Assembly: GCF_900091725.1 (NCBI RefSeq)
Contig: NZ_FMBW01000088.1
Span: 1 to 64,000, forward strand
DNA length: 64,000 nucleotides
Reading direction: 5' to 3'
Source: Streptomyces sp. DvalAA-43
GTDB lineage: Bacteria > Actinomycetota > Actinomycetes > Streptomycetales > Streptomycetaceae
Shown: positions 18,274 through 26,903 of the stretch, one piece after another
Position numbering within the stretch: the stretch's first letter is position 1
Layout: each line of letters begins with the position of its first letter
Made by a program: the position numbers and the translations under genes
The notes under the pieces: model-generated
Told to the model about the DNA's origin: nothing
Database searches by the model: none
Seen by the model: only the letters and a program-made list of their open reading frames with translations

Positions 18274-20184
18274 TCACAGGACCGGCGGCTCCTGCGGCCC
18301 CCGGTCCACCGGCCCCCGGCCGGACAGCACCTCGCCGTACGCCTGCATCAGGTCCGGCAGCCGCAAGGTGGCCAGATCGTCCCGGCTCGGCACCGACGCG
18401 TAGCCGGAGAGCCGCAGATCGCGGTAGGCGCAGCTCTTCTCGTACAGGGTGCGCAGGAACCGTCCGTTGCCCAGCTCGTCGATCCAGCCCTGCTCCACGA
18501 CATGGCCGCTGATGGACCGCAGCTCCTCCAGGGACTCCTCGTCCCACGCGTCGCCGTTCTCCGCCGCCAGCACCTCGCCGATCGAGGTGAGCTCCAGCGG
18601 CCGGTAGCTCGGGAAGTCCACCCGGGTGGTGAAACGCGAGGAGAGCCCCGGATTGGTGGCCAGCAGCCGGTCCATGCCCTCCGGGTAGCCCGCGAGAATG
18701 ACGACCAGGTGGTCCCGGTTGTCCTCGGCACGCTTGAGGAGGACCTGAAGGGCCTCGTCGCCGTACGCGTCGCCCTTGCTGTAGCCGCTGTTGGCGAGGC
18801 TGTACGCCTCGTCGACGAAGAGCACCCCGCCGAGCGCGGAGTCGATCAGCTCATTGGCCTTGACCGCGGTCTGGCCGAGGAACTCGCCCACCAGATCCGC
18901 CCGTTGGGCCTCCACCAGATGGTCACCGCCGAGCAGCCCCAGCGCGTAGAAGACCCGGCCCAGGATGCGGGCCACCGTCGTCTTCCCGGTGCCGGACGGG
19001 CCCGAGAAGACGAAATGGCGCTTCGGCGGCTGCACCGGCAGCCCCTGGCCGGACCTCAGCCGCGCCATGTTCAGCTGCGCGGACAACGCCTTGACCTGGC
19101 GCTTGACGGGCTCCAGCCCCACCATCCGCTCCAGCTCGGCCAGCGCCTCGGCGAGCAGCACCGGATCGCTGGGCCCCGCCGGGAACGGGGACGGCGGCTG
19201 ACCGGGCACCGCGGCCCTGCGCCGCGCCCCGCCGGACGGCGGCGGCATACCGGTGCCCGGAAGGCCGGGCACCTCGCCGCCGGGCCGCAGCTCCCGGCCG
19301 TCCGGCGGATCGCCGAGCAGCGGATCCGCGTCCGGCTGCGCCTCCGAGGCGGTGCCGTCCGTGCCGAACCCGGCCAGTGACACGGCGGCCAGCCCCGCTG
19401 CCTCGTCGGAGCCCTCCAGACCGTCGTAGTCCGCGATCGCGGCGAGCCGGGCCGAGGTGTCCATGAACGCGGGGTCGATGCGGTGCACCGCCCGGTAGAG
19501 CGGCAGGGCGGCGGCGCTGCGACCCGTGCCCTCGTGCGCACGGGCCAGCCAGTAGCGCAGCTCCTTGCGCTGCGGCTGCTCGCTGCGGCAGCGCATCAGG
19601 GCGGTGGCGAGCATCGGCTCGGCCTGCCCGTACATCTCCAGGCGCACCCGTGCCATGCCGCCGAACAGCCCCGCCTCGATGCCGAGCAGCGGATCGTCCA
19701 TCAGCTGCTCGGTGTTGCGTACGAGCTGCTCCCAGTCCTTGACCAGATACGAGCGGCAGGCGTGCAGAAAGCGGACCTGCGGGTCCGCGTCCACCGGCGG
19801 CAGGCCCGCGAGCGCCCGGTCCAGCTCGGGAACATGGCGGCCGTCCAGCCAGTGCGAGGCGTGCGCGAGCAGCAGATCGCGCGCGCTCTCCAGCACCGGC
19901 TGCACCCACCAGCCCAGCCAGTACCAGGAGTTGAGTGTGCGCCGATGGCGGGTGCGCTGCTCGCCGAAGCGCTCGCGATGGCGGTACATGCGCAGCAGCG
20001 CGGTCGTCGTGTCGACCCTCAGCGCATGGAGGCCGAGCCAGCCGTCCGCCATGCCGGGATCGAGGCGCACCGCAGCCCTGAACTCCTCTTCGGCCTGTGG
20101 GTAGGCGCCCATGGTGTAGGCGTCCACGCCGCGCAGCCAGGCGAGGTCGGCCGGGGCCTGTGCGCCCTGCGTGCCGCTGTCCAT
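18274..20184 (-). CDS. TPR-AAA+ ATPase, EccA/CbbX-SpoVK type
   Basis: Protein of 636 residues, ATG 20184 with GGGGGA 5 nt upstream. The N-terminal about 270 residues are TPR-like helices (AYPQAEEEFRAAVRLDPG). A proline-rich linker follows, then an AAA+ domain (about 350-610) with Walker A GPSGTGKTT, Walker B GGVLFVDEAY and sensor/arginine residues (SSRFTTRVDFPSY). The architecture is that of EccA, the cytosolic ATPase of type VII secretion. No other ESX gene lies in this window, so a secretion role is only inferred. Confidence 0.85.
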   Translation of the reverse strand: MDSGTQGAQAPADLAWLRGVDAYTMGAYPQAEEEFRAAVRLDPGMADGWLGLHALRVDTTTALLRMYRHRERFGEQRTRHRRTLNSWYWLGWWVQPVLESARDLLLAHASHWLDGRHVPELDRALAGLPPVDADPQVRFLHACRSYLVKDWEQLVRNTEQLMDDPLLGIEAGLFGGMARVRLEMYGQAEPMLATALMRCRSEQPQRKELRYWLARAHEGTGRSAAALPLYRAVHRIDPAFMDTSARLAAIADYDGLEGSDEAAGLAAVSLAGFGTDGTASEAQPDADPLLGDPPDGRELRPGGEVPGLPGTGMPPPSGGARRRAAVPGQPPSPFPAGPSDPVLLAEALAELERMVGLEPVKRQVKALSAQLNMARLRSGQGLPVQPPKRHFVFSGPSGTGKTTVARILGRVFYALGLLGGDHLVEAQRADLVGEFLGQTAVKANELIDSALGGVLFVDEAYSLANSGYSKGDAYGDEALQVLLKRAEDNRDHLVVILAGYPEGMDRLLATNPGLSSRFTTRVDFPSYRPLELTSIGEVLAAENGDAWDEESLEELRSISGHVVEQGWIDELGNGRFLRTLYEKSCAYRDLRLSGYASVPSRDDLATLRLPDLMQAYGEVLSGRGPVDRGPQEPPVL

Positions 20185-20545
20185 CTGGTCCCCCACAAAC
20201 CGTGCCCCCAGGATGTCCCGCCGCACGATTCTGCCCACCGGGGCGCGCCGAATCACTTTGCCGCGGACGGGAATTGACCGCACCGAGAGGCATCGTACCT
20301 GCGCAGGGAGTGTGCGACTAAGAGCGGCGCAGGCCGAAGGGATGCCGTGACCCAGGGTGAGCGGAATCCGTCGGTCCGGCGCGGCGGAGGGGTGTGAGGA
20401 CAGAACGAAGCCCCCGATCACGGGGGAACAATCGGGGGCTTCGTGTCCTTGAGGGGCTCCGAAAAGCCGCACATTGAGAACGTAAGACCTGTACCGCCCT
20501 CGGGTCAAGCAGAGTTGGGGTACTTCCCGGGCGATATCTCACCAT
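20185..20545. other. 361-bp gene-free spacer with an extended hairpin
   Basis: Between the ATPase start and the end of the kinase-like gene no coding frame is convincing. The left part should hold the ATPase promoter. The middle holds the long hairpin at 20397-20449. The right part is unusually AT-rich for this genome. Confidence 0.5.
20397..20449. terminator. Long two-tier hairpin
   Basis: ACGAAGCCCCCGAT (20405-20418) pairs perfectly with ATCGGGGGCTTCGT (20431-20444). An outer AGGAC/GTCCT stem (20397-20401 with 20445-20449) extends it past a 3-nt bulge. It probably terminates the minus-strand kinase-like transcript and insulates the ATPase promoter; a small RNA is an alternative. Confidence 0.6.
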
Positions 20546-21175
20546 TCAATACGGCGCCGTGCCGCGCTCACGTTCCGTGACGGAATGGTTCGTTCCTGCT
20601 GCGGTTCCCGGGCCGTCCAGCAACGCGTACCCCATCGGCAACTGCCGTACCAGAGTGTCCGCATGGCGGCGCGAGGGATCGGCCGAGAAGTGCTCCGTCT
20701 CGGCCGCCGTCCATCCGTCCCAGAACTCCGAGAGCGCCGGCCCGTCCCTGCGGCGGCCGCGCTCCCAGGACTCCGCCGCGGGGAGGTCCATCCACAACAG
20801 CCGGGCCAGTTGCGGCCGCAGCGCCCGGCGACCGGCCCCGACCCCCTCGATCAGGATCACGGGTGCGGGTTCCAGACCGCGCGGCGCTCCGAACCGCCGC
20901 GCGGTCCAGTCGTACGGCGCGTACCGCGCCCGCTCGCCGCGCTCCAGAGGTCCGAGCACCTGCTCGCGCAGTCGGTCCACCCAGGTGAAGAAGGACTCGT
21001 GGGTGGCCAGATCGTCCAGATGCAGCACGGGTGCGTCACCGAGGGCGGCCGCCAGGCGGGCGGTGAAGGTGCTCTTCCCGGATCCCGCGTGGCCGTCGAC
21101 GGCGACCAGCCGGACCGGTCCGCAGGACGGAGCCAGGGCGCGGAGCCGCGCGGCGAGGAGCGAGAGGTCGTTCAT
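20546..21175 (-). CDS. Uridine-kinase-like P-loop NTPase
   Basis: Protein of 209 residues, ATG 21175 preceded by GGTGG. The Walker A VDGHAGSGKST (residues about 22-32) is followed by HLDDLATHESFF and the LIEGVGAGRRALRP stretch typical of the Udk/PRK kinase fold. It probably phosphorylates a nucleoside or small alcohol; the substrate is not determinable. It is divergent from the C39 peptidase gene across a 175-bp region with a DasR-like box. Confidence 0.75.
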   Translation of the reverse strand: MNDLSLLAARLRALAPSCGPVRLVAVDGHAGSGKSTFTARLAAALGDAPVLHLDDLATHESFFTWVDRLREQVLGPLERGERARYAPYDWTARRFGAPRGLEPAPVILIEGVGAGRRALRPQLARLLWMDLPAAESWERGRRRDGPALSEFWDGWTAAETEHFSADPSRRHADTLVRQLPMGYALLDGPGTAAGTNHSVTERERGTAPY

Positions 21176-21220
21176 GTCCACCAGCCTACGAGCCGCTCCG
21201 GAGCAGCCGCAGGTCACGCC

Positions 21221-21242
21221 AGTGGACCAGACCAATATTGGT
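21221..21242. promoter_or_regulatory. DasR-like box fused to a perfect 12-bp palindrome
   Basis: AGTGGACCAGACCAAT (21221-21236) agrees with the dre consensus AGTGGTCTAGACCACT at 13 of 16 positions. It runs into the perfect palindrome ACCAATATTGGT (21231-21242). It lies between the divergent kinase-like and C39 genes. Regulatory role inferred. Confidence 0.45.
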
Positions 21243-21350
21243 TCATCGGCGCGAGTCGAATCGCTGGCCGGATCCGGCCACGACCCGCGATAGTTGGCGC
21301 ACTGTCGTGCACGTGCAGCCCCATTCCGCTTACGACCGGGGGTCCAGCCC

Positions 21351-22709
21351 ATGAACAGACCGACCTCACGCAGAACCGTGCTGACCGCCGCGCTCGCGGC
21401 GGCGGCCACCGCCGGCGCGGTGTCGTCCGCCGGCCCCGCGACCGCCGCCGCTCCCTCCGCGGCCCCCTCGGCGGCGGGCCCTGCCGTGGACAACCACGCC
21501 TGGCACACCTACACCGACTGGCGGGCCGGTTCCGGCGCCGGGACGCGGGTCGTCGCCGGCCTCCGCCCCGGCCTGGTGATCGGTCACGCCGAGGGGCGCA
21601 CCGACTACACCGATCCGCACACCGGAACGACCGCCGCCTGGGAGTACGCGACCTGGACCTCGCCGGTCCACCGGTCCACCGTCCCGGCGACCGAGGTGAT
21701 CGCCTCCTGGAACGCGCACACCCCGGCGGGCACCTGGATCCAGATCGAGCTCCGGGGCCGCTACTCGGACGGCACCTCGACGCCCTGGTACGTGATGGGC
21801 CGCTGGGCCTCCGGAGACGGCGACATCCGCCGTACCTCCGTCGACGACCAGAGCGACGGCAAGAGCTCCATCTGGACCGACACCTTCTCGGTGGACGACG
21901 CGGCGAGCGGACTGCGGCTGGTCTCGTACCGGCTGCGGCTCACCCTCCACCGCACCCCGGGCAGCCGCCGGACGCCCACCGTCCGGAGGCTCGGCGCGAT
22001 GGCCTCCGACATCCCGGACCGCTTCACCGTCCCGGCCAGCACCCCCCGCCTCGCCCGCGAGCTGCGGGTGCCGCGCTACTCGCAGAACATCCACGCGGGT
22101 CAGTACCCCGAGTACGACAACGGCGGCGAGGCCTGGTGCAGCCCCACCTCCTCGCAGATGATCATCGAGTACTGGGGGCGCCGGCCGACCGCCGAGGACC
22201 TCGCCTGGGTCGAGCCCGGCCTGGCCGACCCGCAGGTCTGCCATGCCGCCCGGTTCACCTACGACTACCAGTACGAGGGCTGCGGCAACTGGCCGTTCAA
22301 CGCCGCGTACGCCGCGACGTACGACGAGATGAGCGCGGCGGTGACCCGGCTGGACTCGCTCGCCGACCTGGAGGCGCTGATCCGCGCGGGCATCCCGGCC
22401 ATCACATCGCAGTCCTTCCTCAAGGAGGAGCTGACCGGCGCGGGGTACGGGACCTCCGGCCATCTGATGACCGTGATCGGGTTCACCGAGGACGGCGACG
22501 TGATCGCGAACGACCCCGCCTCACCGGACGACGACGCCGTGCGCCGGGTCTACCGGCGCAGGGAGTGGGAGAACATCTGGCTCCGCACCAAGCGCTACGA
22601 CGCGAACGGCAAGGTCAGAAGCGGTACGGGCGGGGTGTGCTACCTGTACTGGCCCGCTAACCCAGCACCAAGTCAGCACCGGGTTCTGAAGGCGCTCGGC
22701 CTGCTGTGA
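21351..22709 (+). CDS. Secreted C39-family peptidase, 3' end supplied by the integrated element
   Basis: Protein of 452 residues. The twin-arginine-like signal MNRPTSRRTVLTAALAAAAT is followed by a beta-rich N-terminal domain. The C39-like cysteine-protease domain (about 225-450) has GGEAWCSPTSSQM (nucleophile Cys), GYGTSGHLMTVIGF (His) and VIANDPAS (Asp). From 22568 the coding sequence is the left 57-bp repeat of an integrated element. The codons after it (22625-22709) are element-derived and replace the original tail now at 31458-31542, keeping exactly the same length. The gene therefore stays intact. Target protein unknown. Confidence 0.85.
   Translation: MNRPTSRRTVLTAALAAAATAGAVSSAGPATAAAPSAAPSAAGPAVDNHAWHTYTDWRAGSGAGTRVVAGLRPGLVIGHAEGRTDYTDPHTGTTAAWEYATWTSPVHRSTVPATEVIASWNAHTPAGTWIQIELRGRYSDGTSTPWYVMGRWASGDGDIRRTSVDDQSDGKSSIWTDTFSVDDAASGLRLVSYRLRLTLHRTPGSRRTPTVRRLGAMASDIPDRFTVPASTPRLARELRVPRYSQNIHAGQYPEYDNGGEAWCSPTSSQMIIEYWGRRPTAEDLAWVEPGLADPQVCHAARFTYDYQYEGCGNWPFNAAYAATYDEMSAAVTRLDSLADLEALIRAGIPAITSQSFLKEELTGAGYGTSGHLMTVIGFTEDGDVIANDPASPDDDAVRRVYRRREWENIWLRTKRYDANGKVRSGTGGVCYLYWPANPAPSQHRVLKALGLL
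22568..22624. repeat. attL: left 57-bp direct repeat
   Basis: Identical over 57 bp to 31401-31457. It begins GGAGAACATCTGG and ends GTCAGAAGCGG, encoding ENIWLRTKRYDANGKVRS of the C39 peptidase. The next 34 bp differ from the right copy at only three positions, then similarity falls. This is the pattern expected when an attP carries a captured gene end. Confidence 0.92.
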
Positions 22710-23799
22710 GCATGTGCGGCGCCACGGCCGCCTCGACCACCTGACGGCAGCGTTCCCGGCCGTCCTGACTCAGGTGGCCGTGCTCGTCCACCGTGACCTT
22801 GATCGAGCGATGCCCGAGCCGGCGAGACACTTCGTGAATGGACACGCCGCTCGTCAAGGTCACGGTGGCCCACTTGTGTCGCAAATCGTACGGATTGTAT
22901 TCGGGCAGCCCGAGTCGCTTGATGGACCGATCCCACGACTTGCGCAGGAGATCGGGGTACGGCAGGCCGCCACTTGCGTTACGGACCGGAAGTCCATCGA
23001 TGAATGGCTGAAGGGAATTAGGTACGGGTATATCGCGCCACTCGCCTTCTTCTCGATGTTTCAAAGGGGCGTACCGGGGTGTGCACTTTCCGTCGGCGTC
23101 CTTGTAGCGAATCACTTGCCTCCTTATTCGCAGAGTGCCGCCACGAACGTCTTCGGGGAAGACTCCCAGGGATTCCCCTATATGAGGCCGCAACAGGCCA
23201 TGAGCCATATAGCCGGAGACAAACGGGGGCCGATCTCCTGAGCCAGGGCAGCTATCTCGTTGAAGTTGGGAAGACTCCTGTCATCGACGGGGATGACAGG
23301 GTTTTCCAACTTCTCGGCCTGTTTCACCGGGTTGCCGGGGATCTGCCTGCGGCGTGCAGCGTGGGAGAAGAGGGCCGAGAGGACTATGTGGCGGGACTCG
23401 ATGGTACTGAGAGTTGCCCCCTCCCGGTGCCAACGCGCGTACAGGCCCTCGATGTCCCCTGCAGTGACTTGGGAGATCATCTTGCGCCCCAGGTGAGGGA
23501 CGATATGGAGGCGGAGGATGCGCTCGTAGGACTCAAGGGTTCCAGCGGAAAGCGGTCTTCTGCGCAAGCCAATCCGAGGCGTACGAGCGCAACGAGACCT
23601 TGCCGGCACTGGGATCGACGTATATGTTCTCTCGCTTGTCGTTCTCTGCTTTGGTGGCGAAGTCGACCGCGTCCTTCTTCCGATCGAACGACTTCTCCCG
23701 CTCCCGCGCTGTGCGCCTGCCCGGCTCCCTGTATCGGACAGTCCACCGCTTGCGCGACGCGCCAGAACCCTGGTCGATTATCTGAGCCAATTCGTTCAC
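22657..23799 (-). pseudogene. int: Tyrosine site-specific integrase, disrupted and catalytically dead
   Basis: About 380 codons in three frames. The N-terminal arm-binding domain (23799 to about 23550, MNELAQIIDQGSGASRKRW) joins the SAM-like domain (about 23600-23185, LSAGTLESYERILRLHIVPHLG) after a frameshift near 23550. A second shift near 23190 falls exactly where the catalytic Arg of the ACGLRIGE-type motif should be. LRHKWAT and RRLGHRS are kept, but the nucleophile position reads VDEHGHL, His for Tyr. The gene reads leftward, and its last 53 bp are antisense to the C39 tail. It cannot excise the element. Confidence 0.9.
22665..22679. repeat. Left arm-type integrase repeat
   Basis: GCACCAAGTCAGCAC matches GCACCAGGTCAGCAC at 31289-31303 in 14 of 15 positions. 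Both lie just inside the element ends. They are likely integrase or Xis arm sites. This copy also codes for the C39 tail (+) and the integrase C-terminus (-). Confidence 0.6.
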
Positions 23800-23956
23800 C
23801 TGTCTCTACGTCAATTCCTGATGGTTAGGACTGTTCGCCGTAGGTGGTGTTGCAGTCGATGATTCCGGCCGCGCCAAATGGTTAAGAGAAAGAGGCTCGT
23901 AGGCGGGCGCTCTGTGTGGCTATCGCGCCGAGAGATTGCCGCCGGTAGCTGTGCAT

Positions 23957-23994
23957 GTCAGCCGCCAGCCTGGTTCGGGTGGCTGGCGGCTGAC
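23957..23994. terminator. Strong terminator hairpin
   Basis: GTCAGCCGCCAGCC (23957-23970) pairs with GGCTGGCGGCTGAC (23981-23994) around a 10-nt loop, directly after the LuxR-type gene (minus strand) and before the integrase start. Confidence 0.75.
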
Positions 23995-24013
23995 GCCCCC
24001 CGCGCGGGTGGGC

Positions 24014-24664
24014 TCAGATCAGCCCCTGCCGCATCGCGTACGCCACAGCGTGCGACCGGTTCCGCAGTTGCAACCTGGTCATCACCGAGTGCAGCACGTT
24101 CTTTATGGTGCGCTCGGAGTAGGCCAGCCTCGTCGCGATGTCCACGGTGTCGTACCCCTGCGCGACCAGCCTCAGCACATCCACTTCGCGCGCCGCGAGA
24201 CCGGTGAAGTGCAGACCTCGCGGACCGAGCACCTGCCCCTGGAGGCGACCCACCTCCTCCAGCAGCCGTCCCAGCAGGTCGGACGGGAGATGGCCCTCGC
24301 CCCGCGCCACCGTCCCGATGACCCGCACCAGACGCTCCGGAGTCGCCTCGGAGCACCTGACCACACCGGCGACCCCGCACTCGGCGGCACTCACCAGCTT
24401 CTGTTCGTCGATGTCCGTGGTGACCAGAACGGTGCGCGAGGTGCTGGTGTGCTGGATGCGGCGCAGACGGTTCAGCGTCGTCTCGTCGACGGCATCGGCC
24501 ACGACGACCATCACACCGGGAACGAGCGCGTCCGCCTCGTCCGGATGGGCATCGCAGAGAACGCTGACTTCGGACCGCCGACGCAGCAGGTCGGTGATTC
24601 CGGCCAAGGAGACCGGCTCATCGGCCTGGACGGCAATGGACACTCGTGGTGTGGGAAGGGACAT
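24014..24664 (-). CDS. NarL/LuxR-type response-regulator-like protein
   Basis: Protein of 216 residues. An atypical receiver-like N-terminus (SIAVQADEPVSLAGITDLL, VMVVVADAVDETTL) replaces the usual DD and MDxxMP context, so phosphorylation is doubtful. The C-terminal LuxR HTH (about 155-215) is clear: LAAREVDVLRLVAQGYDTVDIATRLAYSERTIKNVLHSV. It sits inside the element and may control element or cargo genes. The upstream start signal is weak. It could form an operon with the two small frames at 24756-25396. Confidence 0.75.
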   Translation of the reverse strand: MSLPTPRVSIAVQADEPVSLAGITDLLRRRSEVSVLCDAHPDEADALVPGVMVVVADAVDETTLNRLRRIQHTSTSRTVLVTTDIDEQKLVSAAECGVAGVVRCSEATPERLVRVIGTVARGEGHLPSDLLGRLLEEVGRLQGQVLGPRGLHFTGLAAREVDVLRLVAQGYDTVDIATRLAYSERTIKNVLHSVMTRLQLRNRSHAVAYAMRQGLI

Positions 24665-24755
24665 GCCGCAGGCTGCTCTCTTCTGTGCGATCGGGGCACG
24701 CGGGGTGGGGACAAGAAGGTCGAAGTGGCTGCGGAGCCGCTGCCCAGGCTGCGGT

Positions 24756-25049
24756 TCATGTGTCTGGGGTGCCGAGGTCGATCATGGGGTTGGTGTTGGT
24801 GACGACGCGGACAGAGTGATTGCGGGCGTAAGCGGCCAGGGCGACGGAGAGCTTCGGTTCCGAGGCGGAGTGTCGCGCGATTGCGCGCAGGTGGTGCAGC
24901 AGTTCAGGTGTCAGCCGGACTCGGCCCTGAAGCAGGCGGAGGCGATCCGTTCCGTGATGCGCGGCCAGTCGCGCGGCGTGCGCGCGGTCGGGCTTCTCGA
25001 CGAGCCCGGCCATGGCGCAGTCCGGTCCGGTGCCGGCGCGGATGATCAC
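24756..25049 (-). CDS. Hypothetical protein, 97 residues
   Basis: Begins with GTG in a GTGA overlap with the stop of the frame upstream, with CGGAG just before it. The sequence (RLTPELLHHLRAIARHSASEPKLSVALAAYARNHSVRVVTNTNP) looks helical and codes plausibly, but I recognise no family. It lies in a decayed region, so it may be a remnant. Confidence 0.35.
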   Translation of the reverse strand: MIIRAGTGPDCAMAGLVEKPDRAHAARLAAHHGTDRLRLLQGRVRLTPELLHHLRAIARHSASEPKLSVALAAYARNHSVRVVTNTNPMIDLGTPDT

Positions 25050-25396
25050 TCCGTGGCTGCCTGCGGTTTCAAAGTCGAACGGTCGGGCGAGGACCGCGGG
25101 GTGCGTGGAGTGGCTGCGGCCATGAGTTCGGAGAGCCCCGAGTGGCTCGGATCCACGTTGTCAGCGAAGGCCACGCAGATATCCCCGGTGTGCAGGTGTT
25201 CGGTGCCGTTGAGTGCAGAGGTGACATCGGCGTACCGGCCGTGCTGAGCGATGAAGTCCACCCGTAAGCGTTCAGCGGGCGGGACATGACCCAAAGGCTG
25301 GCGGGCAGCCGCTGGTACCTGGCCAGGGCCCCGGGGGTCAACACCTGGCGGGTCCAGTCGATGAGCGGGGCGCGTAGTAAGGATGGTGGACCACAA
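25046..25396 (-). CDS. Hypothetical protein, possibly frameshifted near its start
   Basis: Up to 116 residues. The stretch RVDFIAQHGRYADVTSALNG followed by TEHLHTGDICVAFADN reads as real protein. The part before it reads better in the next frame (LTPGALARYQRLPASLWVMSRP, 25344 to about 25270), so a frameshift near 25265 is likely. No family recognised. It overlaps the downstream frame by GTGA. Confidence 0.35.
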   Translation of the reverse strand: MWSTILTTRPAHRLDPPGVDPRGPGQVPAAARQPLGHVPPAERLRVDFIAQHGRYADVTSALNGTEHLHTGDICVAFADNVDPSHSGLSELMAAATPRTPRSSPDRSTLKPQAATE

Positions 25397-25429
25397 CGGC
25401 GCGATCGGCGCCGAGGACGGCAGCTTCTA

Positions 25430-25600
25430 GAACCCGCCGGGGTCTACCAGATGGAGTCCTCGGGCGGCGGATGCCTCAAGGCCGTCGCCGCCGACGACGT
25501 CCGGATGATGTCCTGCGCGGACAACCCCGGCAAGCCGCAGCGGCGGAAGGTCAACGCCAGGGCCAGCGGGCAGACCACCATCAAGCCAGGCCGACAGCCG
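25430..25600 (+). pseudogene. Lectin-like gene fragment (plus strand)
   Basis: About 55 codons (EPAGVYQMESSGGGCLKAV, then RMMSCADNPGKPQ) resemble a beta-trefoil lectin repeat. There is no start, and the frame degenerates on both sides. The surrounding 25400-26300 holds only fragments. Confidence 0.4.
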
Positions 25601-25899
25601 GGCGGGCCGCGCTGCGGCAGGCAGGCGTCACCTTCTGCCGGGGTCGCTGGACCTCAGTTCTGGATTACAGGTGGTGCCTTTTCGTTCGGAGGTCACCAGG
25701 TGACGGGCAGCGCGCGCAATCCGCCGGTCACCTTCTCGTTGGCGGTCAGTGTGTTGCGTGTTGCGTGGCGCAGGCGGGGCAGGCGCGGGGGGATTCTGGC
25801 GAGGACGGTGGACAGAGCGAGGCGCGTGAGGATGGCGCCGAGGGTGCGGCGGCCGCCGGTGCGGGCAGCGGGATTCCCGCCAACTTGCCGGTTGCTGGA

Positions 25900-26185
25900 T
25901 GAGAGGGGCCTTCAACGTGCCACCGTATCCGGCATTGCCGCCGATGCTGCCGTTGCGGCGGTCCAGTTGGATGTAACGGCCGTTTTTGGCACTGAACAGT
26001 TCGAAGTACCAGACGTTGGAGTTTGCGGTCAGCGTTGACCCTCCAACGCTGTTCACTCTTGGTGCTGTCGCAGACGGCGGCGACGATGGTGTAGTCATTG
26101 ATGCTGAGGCAACGTCCGGTGCCCACGCTGCGGAGGGCATACGTGTTGCCTTCGGTCTTGCTCCATTTCCACCAGTGGTGGTCAT
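25900..26185 (-). pseudogene. Ricin-type lectin-like gene fragment (minus strand)
   Basis: One frame reads GTGRCLSINDYTIVAAVCDS followed by SEQRWRV, with the QxW-like end of a beta-trefoil repeat. It continues in another frame as NVWYFELFSAKNGRYIQLDR. At least one frameshift and no proper ends show a decayed gene. Confidence 0.5.
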
Positions 26186-26302
26186 TCTGGATTCGATGAG
26201 CCCAGGCGGACCTGGAACGCGCGCCGCGCCGGATCGCGGACGGGGAAGGCCAGTCCGCCGGGAAGTCCCCGCGCCGGCGAGGGCCCTATGTAGTTTGTCA
26301 AG

Positions 26303-26722
26303 GTGGCGGGTTGGCTTGCTGCTTATGCCGGCTGGCTGGGGGAGGATGTGGTGGGGACGTCAAGTGGACGGTTGAAGGTACGGCCTGTCGAAGACCGGCG
26401 GGATGTTCATGACCTGCTGGATGCCGTTCGGCAGCGGCCGAAGGCATGTGTGCGTAAAGGCTCGTTGGAGGAACTGGCGGTGCTGATGTTCGGGTATCAC
26501 CTCGCCCTTCGGGTCCACGATGTCGATGAACCGTTCGAGTTTCACCGTGGGAGTGGAGGGTTCGCCTCCTGACTCAGCAGGACCCGTGGGTGGTCGATGG
26601 CGATTGCACGGGACGCCGCGATCGTGGAGAACCTGCCTGGCGAACCCCCGCGTGATGGGTTCGTGGCTAGGTTGCTGCCGCAGAGTGGTTCCGTGGTCGT
26701 CGAGGACTTCGGGCAGGAGTAG
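26303..26722 (+). pseudogene. Conserved actinobacterial hypothetical gene with an in-frame nonsense codon
   Basis: The frame reads DVHDLLDAVRQRPKACVRKG, then SLEELAVLMFGYHLALRVHD and EPFEFHRGSGGFAS, meets TGA at 26570-26572, and continues in the same frame LSRTRGWSMAIARDAAIVENL to TAG at 26722. As I recall, homologues have Trp at the stop position, so TGG to TGA is the likely lesion. Function of the family is unknown. The true start is unclear. Confidence 0.55.
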
Positions 26723-26903
26723 GGCCCGCTGAGGACCATCGATACCCGCCCGCATGTGTTCGAGGCGGCCCGACTCGAACACCGCTCTCCTGCGGCGGTC
26801 CCGGGATCTGCCCCGGGGCCGCCGCAGGGCGCGCTTTTCCTTCATCGTCGGTTAGTGAGTGGGATGAGGGGCGCCCTGCACGTCTGAACACAGCGGAGTG
26901 ATC

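Noticed and set aside
22568..22624. tRNA gene as the attachment site of the element
   Set aside because: The repeat lies in the C39 coding sequence and folds into no tRNA.
23079..23828. Plus-strand frame across the integrase
   Set aside because: It is antisense to recognisable integrase sequence and shows no family features.
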